Below are positions 57,771-64,000 of a DNA stretch of 64,000 nt, piece after piece. A model generated the notes under the pieces. The model was not told the origin of the DNA, searched no databases, and was given only the letters and a program-made list of their open reading frames with translations. How positions within the stretch are numbered: the first letter of the stretch is position 1; each line of letters begins with the position of its first letter. Made by a program: the position numbers and the translations under genes. The stretch is from Gammaproteobacteria bacterium (lineage in GTDB: Bacteria > Pseudomonadota > Gammaproteobacteria > Acidiferrobacterales > SPGG2): assembly GCA_029861845.1 (NCBI GenBank), contig JAOTYM010000003.1, positions 1 to 64,000 of the forward strand, written 5' to 3'.

Positions 57771-58481
57771 CTAAGTAAGGAACGCCCGTTGTAGCGCCTT
57801 CACATCGACACCGAGGAGTTTCTTGATACCTCGATGGCCCGTATCGGTTACGTGAACCTCGCGGCTGTTAGGTCGTTTGCGTAGCCAGCCCTTATTTACG
57901 AGCGTGTCTGTCATGGCCTGACCAAGACTGCCACCGAGATGGGGTTTGCGTTCGCTCCAGTCGAGACACTGGCGGGCGAACAAGCGTCGACCCTTACGAA
58001 TCTCGACAAGATCGATATCGAGATCCCTAAAAAAGTGTCTGCCTGTGGGAGAAACGAGGAAGTCATCATCACCAACGGGCTTAATCACATCATGCTCCCG
58101 CAGTGCTTCTGTCAATGCCATGCCCACGTAACCCGCGAGGTGGCCATAGCAAGTTCTAGCGAAACAGATATCGTCTTTCCGTTTGGCGGCGGGTTTGGCC
58201 TTTGTACTGGGTGCAATACCGGCGAGCGCTTCGATTGCATCGGCGATATCGGGCGATGCGAGACGATAGAAATGGTGTCGGCCTTGCGGCAGGATATCGA
58301 GTAAGCCGGCACCGTCGAGTTTGCTCAGGTGAAAACTAGCCGTTTGCGGTGTTACTCCTGCCCCGTGCGCAAGCTCTCGTGCGGTTAGGGCGCGGCCATC
58401 AAGGAGAGCGGCCACGATCGTGGCCCGGGTCTGATCCCCGAGCAAGGTGCCAATAACGGCGATATCGGTAGCTGCTAGCAT
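57771..58481 (-). CDS. ArsR-family winged-helix transcriptional regulator
   Basis: LLGDQTRATIVAALLDGRALTARELAHGAGVTPQTASFHLSKLDGAGLLDILPQGRHHFYRLASPDIADAIEAL. Confidence 0.9.
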   Translation of the reverse strand: MLAATDIAVIGTLLGDQTRATIVAALLDGRALTARELAHGAGVTPQTASFHLSKLDGAGLLDILPQGRHHFYRLASPDIADAIEALAGIAPSTKAKPAAKRKDDICFARTCYGHLAGYVGMALTEALREHDVIKPVGDDDFLVSPTGRHFFRDLDIDLVEIRKGRRLFARQCLDWSERKPHLGGSLGQAMTDTLVNKGWLRKRPNSREVHVTDTGHRGIKKLLGVDVKALQRAFLT

Positions 58482-58486
58482 AATAT

Positions 58487-58524
58487 GATGATTATCGATC
58501 TGTTATCATAGATCGATAATCATC
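58487..58524. promoter_or_regulatory. Perfect 15-bp inverted repeat, putative operator of the ArsR-type regulator
   Basis: GATGATTATCGATCT-gttatcat-AGATCGATAATCATC immediately upstream of the regulator start (58481). Confidence 0.75.
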
Positions 58525-58527
58525 GAT

Positions 58528-59757
58528 CTATGCTTGTATGTCAACTGGCGTGCGTGCCAGCGACGCGCGTAGGCTTCGGGCGAGGTTGCCGCGCCGAGTA
58601 AGCGCGATATTTTTCAAACCCAGCCAGGCGGTGAGTCTATATAATTCTTGCGCGAGCGCCTGCGATACGTGTTCCCTGTCAATGGCAACTTCGCCGTGGA
58701 CGGCGAGAACGCATAGGGTCTGGCTCGATCGATCGACCTTAAGGTCTGTACGCGCTACCAGCCGTTCATTAAGCAGAAACGGCAAGACATAATAGCCATG
58801 TTTGCGTTTTTCGGCCGGCGTATAGATTTCAAGCCGATAGCGAAAGTCGAATAGCTTTTCCGTGCGTGAACGTTCCCATATCAGTGGGTCAAACGGGGAC
58901 AGGAGCGCCGACCCAGGCACACGGCGCGGTATCCGGGCATGCGGATCAAGATAGGCGCACCCGCGCCAACTATCCACCTGTACCGATAGGAGGTCTCCAT
59001 TCTCCACAAGCTCAGCAACGCACTGTTTGCTGTTGGTCGTAGGTAGGCGAAAGTAGTCGCGTAGATCTGCCTCGGTTGCAACACCAAGGGCGCGGGCGGC
59101 GAGTCGCACCAATTCGCGTTGAGCTTCCGGTTCAGTCGGTGTGGGTAGTGCAATGATGTCCGGCGGTAATACCCGCTCAGTCAGGTCGTACACTCGCTCG
59201 AAACGGCGGCGCGTATAAGCGGTGATCTCACCGGACCAAAACAAGTACTCGAGTGCAATCTTACCATCGCCCCAACTCCACGAACCACCTGATCGACCTC
59301 GGTTGCTGAGCTCCCGGGCACTCAATGGACCCCGATCTCGAATCTCATCCAGAACGGAATCGATGTAACGACGTTGGCACCGTACTGCCCTCACCACATG
59401 GCCATAGACACCTTCCAGTTCTCTAGCCCGCGCCATCCGCCAACGCAATAGTGGGTGCAGTGCGAGCGGCAGTAAGGAGGCCTCGTGGCCCCAGTACTCG
59501 AAAAGTTCACGCCGATGCGGGTCGAACGCCTTGGTGTTAAATGTCGCGATATTGTAAGCACCGACGCGTGAGAAAGCCGGTAAATAGTGCGACCGCACCA
59601 ACACGTTGATAGAGTCGATCTGGAGTAGGCTCATTCGTTCAATCGCTTTTCTAACTCGCGGCCAGGTGGCTCGAGTTTGTGAGCGCTGTTCGCCAAAGCC
59701 CTGTGCGGCGAGGGTGATGCGGCGCGCTTCAGCCAAACTGATGTGATTTGCTGCCAA
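58528..59757 (-). CDS. Winged-helix (YcaQ-like) DNA glycosylase family protein
   Basis: LLQIDSINVLVRSHYLPAFSRVGAY; LFEYWGHEASLLPL; FDPLIWERSRTEKLFDFRYRLEIYTPAEKRKHGYYVLPFL. Confidence 0.88.
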   Translation of the reverse strand: MAANHISLAEARRITLAAQGFGEQRSQTRATWPRVRKAIERMSLLQIDSINVLVRSHYLPAFSRVGAYNIATFNTKAFDPHRRELFEYWGHEASLLPLALHPLLRWRMARARELEGVYGHVVRAVRCQRRYIDSVLDEIRDRGPLSARELSNRGRSGGSWSWGDGKIALEYLFWSGEITAYTRRRFERVYDLTERVLPPDIIALPTPTEPEAQRELVRLAARALGVATEADLRDYFRLPTTNSKQCVAELVENGDLLSVQVDSWRGCAYLDPHARIPRRVPGSALLSPFDPLIWERSRTEKLFDFRYRLEIYTPAEKRKHGYYVLPFLLNERLVARTDLKVDRSSQTLCVLAVHGEVAIDREHVSQALAQELYRLTAWLGLKNIALTRRGNLARSLRASLARTPVDIQA

Positions 59758-59786
59758 CTCTCCTTCCCTCGAATTGACTCGTAAGT

Positions 59787-60989
59787 TTACGGTTTTTTTC
59801 CGGTTACTGCCGACCTCGTAATGCTCAAGACGACAAATACCAAGAGCAGCATCGCTGCATAACCCAACAACACGGTAGCCATGGTCTCCGGTGTCAAGCC
59901 TTCAAGACCAGCGATCACCCACGAAGCAATCGCAAGCGAGCCCGAAAATGCAAGACGGCCAGCCAAGCTCTGCATTGATAGATAGGTGGCGCGGATGTTA
60001 GTGGAAAGACGCGCGTGAATCACGCCGTGTATGATCGGTCTTGATAACGCGTCCGGTATGCTACGAAGCAGCATTAGGGAAATCACGATTGGGTGTAGTA
60101 ACAGCGCCATCCCAACGATGATGATGCCTTCCAGCAACAAGCTAGCCAGCAAGGTGCCGACAACGCCAAACTGGTCTCTCGCCCTGACGGCTTGGCGGCT
60201 CGCCCATGCCGAGAGCAACATCGCCAGTGCAACTACGACACCGGAGACTAGCGGTGTGACCGCAAACTCAGCTGCCGGCAACTCGAATAGAAATTTCAAG
60301 TAAGGCTGCAGAAACTCATAGGGCACGTGAATGAAGACCGTCATTGCGCTCGAAAAGGCAAAAAGCCAGAGTAGAGTGCGATCGCCAAGTCGGCCCACTG
60401 TCGCGATCAACTGCCGACCCGGTGTGTAGGCATGTTTCGTTGCAACTAATGGCTCCGTAAATTGCCAGGCAATTAGAAAGCCGACCGAGGTAGCAACTGC
60501 AGTGAGCACGTAGGCAATGCGTAGATCGAACCCAGCCAATGCGCCACCGATCAACGCCGACCCGCCCAGGGCAAGAAATCCATAACTGCGGGCGCGGCCT
60601 TCAAAGTGGACGAATTCCTCGGCACGGCCAAGGGCTGCTAACGAATCGTAGAGCAGGGCGCTGTCACTGCCGGAGCGGAACGCCATGCTCACTGCCAACA
60701 ACAGTTGTGCCGCTAAGAAAGGTAAAAACGAGTGGCTAACTGCAAACACCAGGCAACCGGCGGTGGCTGAGGCCATAGAGATCAACAGGGTCAGACGCCG
60801 CCCCAAACGGTCGGAAAAGTAACCGGATGGCACTTCAAACGCGACCACACCAAGGTAATAGACCGCCTCCAGCAACAAGGCCTGCTTGGCCGGCACCGCC
60901 GATAGGAGGTATAGGAAAAAGACCGGAAACCAGAAGAACAGGTTCTGAGTAACCTCATAGACAAGGTAGAGGCGGAGATTGCGCTCCAT
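59787..60989 (-). CDS. MFS transporter
   Basis: About 12 TM segments; EVPSGYFSDRLGRRLTLLISM. Confidence 0.88.
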   Translation of the reverse strand: MERNLRLYLVYEVTQNLFFWFPVFFLYLLSAVPAKQALLLEAVYYLGVVAFEVPSGYFSDRLGRRLTLLISMASATAGCLVFAVSHSFLPFLAAQLLLAVSMAFRSGSDSALLYDSLAALGRAEEFVHFEGRARSYGFLALGGSALIGGALAGFDLRIAYVLTAVATSVGFLIAWQFTEPLVATKHAYTPGRQLIATVGRLGDRTLLWLFAFSSAMTVFIHVPYEFLQPYLKFLFELPAAEFAVTPLVSGVVVALAMLLSAWASRQAVRARDQFGVVGTLLASLLLEGIIIVGMALLLHPIVISLMLLRSIPDALSRPIIHGVIHARLSTNIRATYLSMQSLAGRLAFSGSLAIASWVIAGLEGLTPETMATVLLGYAAMLLLVFVVLSITRSAVTGKKP

Positions 60990-61134
60990 AGGCTAGCCAG
61001 GCCGGTTAAATTGGTCTTTGTCGTCTGTGCATTAGGGCAGTATGCCAGGCGGGTAGGTAGCCTAGTCCGATGGTCGGGTCTTACCTAGCACCCATGCCTG
61101 AAATGTGGTATATTTTAATTGACTGCACGGCCGC

Positions 61135-61248
61135 GGTTTATGAATGTAGGTCTTTTCGGAAAATCCCTCTCAAGGTTCGCCCGTAATCTCCCTTTTGTAA
61201 TCTGCACGTAAGGTCATTTCGATTAATTTATTTGAGGATCATTAAGTT
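61135..61248 (+). promoter_or_regulatory. Conserved cspA-type 5' leader RNA (copy 2)
   Basis: ggtttatgaatgtaggtcttttcggaaaatccctctcaaggttcgcccgtaatctcccttttgtaatctgcacg, alignable with 46766-46881. Confidence 0.6.
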
Positions 61249-61455
61249 ATGCGTACGGGAACTGTAAAGTGGTTCAGTGAATCCAAAGGATTTGGTTTTA
61301 TCACGCCGCAGGATGGCGGCAAGGACGTTTTTGTCCACCACTCCGCAATTACGGGCACAGGTTTTAAGTCCCTGGTTGAGGGGCAACGTGTTAGCTTTGA
61401 TGTCAAAGAGGGGCCGAAGGGGTTGCAAGCGGTCGACGTGACTGCCAGCGGCTAA
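61249..61455 (+). CDS. Cold-shock protein (CspA family), paralog
   Basis: [68 protein letters not shown]. Confidence 0.96.
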   Translation: MRTGTVKWFSESKGFGFITPQDGGKDVFVHHSAITGTGFKSLVEGQRVSFDVKEGPKGLQAVDVTASG

Positions 61456-61482
61456 CGTTCAGCGTCAGGAGATTTGACATGG

Positions 61483-61513
61483 AAACCCCGCCAATCGGCG
61501 GGGTTTCTTTTTT
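61483..61513 (+). terminator. Rho-independent terminator of csp gene 2
   Basis: AAACCCCGCC-AATC-GGCGGGGTTT then CTTTTTT. Confidence 0.88.
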
Positions 61514-61525
61514 CGCCACCGTAGA

Positions 61526-62464
61526 TCAAACACTACCGGAGCTTGCTTTAAGTGACTGAACCCGAAGTTCGGTGTTGATTAGCCACTTGCGTATACGATT
61601 GGAGTCACCAAACTTACTTAGTTTGCCCCACGAGTTGAGGAGGATGATAACGAGAGGGCGGTTAGCGATCGTGGTACGCATGAGCAAGCAGTTACCGGCA
61701 GCAGCGGTGTATCCAGTTTTACTCAGCTCAATATCCCATGAGTCTCGATGCACGAGCCGGTTCGTGTTTCGAAAGCCGATCAGCTTGCTATCCTCCCAAT
61801 CGGTAGCGATTACTTTTCGGCTGGTCGTTAAAACTCGAAGCAACCGGTAATCACGGGCAGCGGCAATAAGTTTCGCGAGATCACTTGCGGTGGATATGTT
61901 TCCACTGTGTAAGCCAGAGGAATCAGCGAACCGGCTGTTAGTCATCCCTAGTTCTCGAGCTTTCGCATTCATCGCCGCAATCATTGCATCGCGACCACCT
62001 GGGTAGGTGCGGGCGAGGGCTGCCGCAGCCCGATTGTCAGAAGCAGCCAGGGCCACATGCAGCATGTCGAGACGAGTCAAAACAGTTCCGTAGTGTAGGC
62101 GTGATTTGCTGCCCCTTAGGCGATCTCGGTCTGCCTGTATGATCTCTATCTTTTCCGCCAAGGATAGATTGGCGTCGAGTATCACAAGCGCGGTCATAAG
62201 CTTAGTGAGCGAGGCGATAGGTCGGGGTTCGTCCGCGTTGCGTTTATGAAGCGTTACGCCCTCACGCTCATCTATAATCAACGACACCGAAGAACGCAGA
62301 AAAAGCTTGTTTGGATTGCCGTGGCGTGCAATTAGCAGCGCCGGCACTATCTGCGTGGGTTGTTCGGCTGAGCTGGCGGTGGGTTTTTGTGCGAAGGCCG
62401 GTATTCGGGTAAGCGTGATGGCGATGACAACAATGCTTGTGATTTCTTTAATCGCTACTGACAT
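61526..62464 (-). CDS. D-alanyl-D-alanine endopeptidase/carboxypeptidase (S11, PbpG-like)
   Basis: ASLTKLMTAL (SxxK), AASDNRAAAALARTYPGG (SxN), LSKTGYTAAAGNCLLM (KTG); internal start gives a signal peptide. Confidence 0.9.
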   Translation of the reverse strand: MSVAIKEITSIVVIAITLTRIPAFAQKPTASSAEQPTQIVPALLIARHGNPNKLFLRSSVSLIIDEREGVTLHKRNADEPRPIASLTKLMTALVILDANLSLAEKIEIIQADRDRLRGSKSRLHYGTVLTRLDMLHVALAASDNRAAAALARTYPGGRDAMIAAMNAKARELGMTNSRFADSSGLHSGNISTASDLAKLIAAARDYRLLRVLTTSRKVIATDWEDSKLIGFRNTNRLVHRDSWDIELSKTGYTAAAGNCLLMRTTIANRPLVIILLNSWGKLSKFGDSNRIRKWLINTELRVQSLKASSGSV

Positions 62465-62835
62465 GCCTATGGATCGCTCCTTGTGGCGAATAGTAATAAC
62501 AATGGTCTGAATTATCAAAGTGGCTGCTGTATAGCCCAGTATCGCTCCAGCCAGACGTAGAAAGTCGACATAGGACAGGGTGATCCCTGACCTTGCTGCC
62601 GTGGGCTTCAGAGCGCCTACCCCATGGCAGCCAGGCTCTCCCACCGATCATTAATCCCGGTACTGGCTTGGGCATGTCCAAGGTGTCCCGAACGGGCGAA
62701 GCCATAATCCTATGATTTTCATAGTATTTCTCACGGTGCGCGAAAGCGACCGCAGTTGTCGATCAAGTTCTTCTCCCCGATTCGCGACCGGACGTCTATA
62801 TTTATACCTATCAGTAACGGTAGAGAAGTGGAGCG

Positions 62836-63024
62836 ATGATGACGGAGAAATCTGCTACGAAAGACAAAGAAAAAAAACGACGAGGGGGCGCCAGACGCGT
62901 AAAAACAGAACGCCGCGATAAAGCACGCTGGGACCCTAAGGAAGAGGACCGTCGGGAGGGGTTTGGTCGCCGCAAACAGGACAAGGCGTGGGATCGTATC
63001 AACTCAAAATTCGATAAACCGTAG
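62836..63024 (+). CDS. Small highly charged protein
   Basis: 62 aa K/R/E/D-rich ORF with gagcg upstream. Confidence 0.4.
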   Translation: MMTEKSATKDKEKKRRGGARRVKTERRDKARWDPKEEDRREGFGRRKQDKAWDRINSKFDKP

Positions 63025-63063
63025 CCTGCAAGAGCCTGGCGCGGTTGCCGATGTAGGCGTTGA

Positions 63064-63720
63064 CTAGTTGTCGTTGTCTTGGAACTTGATACGCCAGTGC
63101 GCGCCATCGCAAAAAGGCTTGTTTTTCGATGCACCGCATCGGCATAGCGTGTAATGCTCAGTGGAGGCGCCCTCGCCCCACGACACATCTTTCAAGTCGA
63201 TCCCGCCTGTTACACGGTAGGGGCCGTTGTTGCACACATAGATAGCGGGATCACGCTCTACATCTCGATGCTCGACAGATTCGATCGAATAGCTCAGTGC
63301 ACCCGACGGGCATCGCCTAACCGTCTCAATGATTGCATCGACATCGGCGCCGTCCGGATCAATCCAGGGTTCTACCCCCAGACGCCACACCGAACTTAGG
63401 CCATCGGTACACGCGCCAGCATGCGCACAGATGGCGCGATTGTCGTGAATCGCAATCTTCTCTCCACGATACGTAGTGCGCGTATCATTCCTGCTATCCG
63501 ATAGATTCGTGCCTGAGAAGCCGTTCTTAGCATGGGTGCCATCGCAAAACGGCTTGTTCTTTGAGCCACCGCAACGACACAGAGCAATCGTTTCTTTGGT
63601 GTCCAATTGCTCCCCTTTGGAATTATTCAGGGTAGCTAGATTCTTGACGAGATATGGGCCGTTTTCGGCCATTTCGATTGCAACTAGATTTTGCGCCTTA
63701 TCCATGCCATGTACCTCCAC
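63064..63720 (-). CDS. CDGSH iron-sulfur protein with two CDGSH motifs and a central ferredoxin-like (DUF1271-like) domain
   Basis: LCRCGGSKNKPFCDGTH, CAHAGACTDGL...VRRCPSGAL, LCRCGASKNKPFCDGAH. Confidence 0.88.
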   Translation of the reverse strand: MEVHGMDKAQNLVAIEMAENGPYLVKNLATLNNSKGEQLDTKETIALCRCGGSKNKPFCDGTHAKNGFSGTNLSDSRNDTRTTYRGEKIAIHDNRAICAHAGACTDGLSSVWRLGVEPWIDPDGADVDAIIETVRRCPSGALSYSIESVEHRDVERDPAIYVCNNGPYRVTGGIDLKDVSWGEGASTEHYTLCRCGASKNKPFCDGAHWRIKFQDNDN

Positions 63721-63893
63721 CGAAATAAAATGGCAATGTGTCTTCGATTTCCACCGTCGCTGCGAACGTTGAACCGGCTAAGGATACAAGAAACAGCACT
63801 ATATCACACGGTCACGGCCGGTAGGCATCTCCCTAGCACCTTTTAGCATCATTGCTATGCTTTCAATAATTCGGCTTGTACGGCTGATTTGTG

Positions 63894-64000
63894 ATGGTTG
63901 ACCCCAAGCTACTGAAAAATCTTATACCGCTGCACAATCTAACGGCGGGTAATCTCGAACGACTTGCCAAGCGATTACGAGTGGAAGAGCTGCCCACGGG
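63894..64000 (+). CDS. N-terminal fragment of a cyclic nucleotide-binding domain-like protein, cut by window end
   Basis: ATG 63894: MVDPKLLKNLIPLHNLTAGNLERLAKRLRVEELPTG..., CNBD N-terminal pattern; absent from ORF track. Confidence 0.5.
   Translation, partial: MVDPKLLKNLIPLHNLTAGNLERLAKRLRVEELPT

Noticed and set aside
1-64000. CRISPR arrays, intact tRNAs, rRNA genes
   Set aside because: No regularly spaced direct-repeat array, no complete cloverleaf and no rRNA-like sequence was recognised by eye; only two 3'-half tRNA-like fragments.

Overview
The window looks like gammaproteobacterial chromosome: dense coding on both strands, with no rRNA, no intact tRNA and no CRISPR array seen. From left to right it holds:
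- the end of a branched-chain amino-acid ABC transporter (livM end, livG, livF);
- a cytochrome bd module (cydP-cydA-cydB-cydX plus a single-domain globin), lying between two direct-repeat 3'-half tRNA-Arg(ACG)-like fragments;
- an FAD oxidoreductase, a trypsin-like protease, a DUF350 protein, an SDR plus MttB-family pair, and HD-GYP;
- ppk1/ppk2/sixA-like genes;
- an epimerase and a phosphodiesterase;
- an operon for a 2-oxoacid:acceptor oxidoreductase with a GltD-like flavoprotein/ferredoxin subunit and a cNMP-binding protein;
- small membrane, TPR and DUF4124 proteins, and an FHA-GGDEF protein with a degenerate active site;
- MFS and CBS proteins, and a MotA-like/OmpA-like/TGS-GTPase/HlyU cluster;
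- an ABC-F ATPase, hydrolases, two convergent ankyrin proteins, and two cspA paralogs with a shared long leader;
- several gene remnants (REP-associated transposase, CBS, K+ channel);
- M48, CAP and ExbB-like genes;
- a FimV-like protein whose C-terminus is a tyrosine-recombinase core-binding domain with no catalytic domain;
- an ArsR-type regulator with a perfect 15-bp inverted repeat, YcaQ-like, MFS, S11 peptidase and CDGSH genes.
The most unusual items are the FimV/integrase-domain fusion, the tRNA-half-flanked cyd module, the hairpin-rich intergenic element, and the ExbB-like operon with atypical partners. All family calls are by eye from translated motifs; no database search was run.
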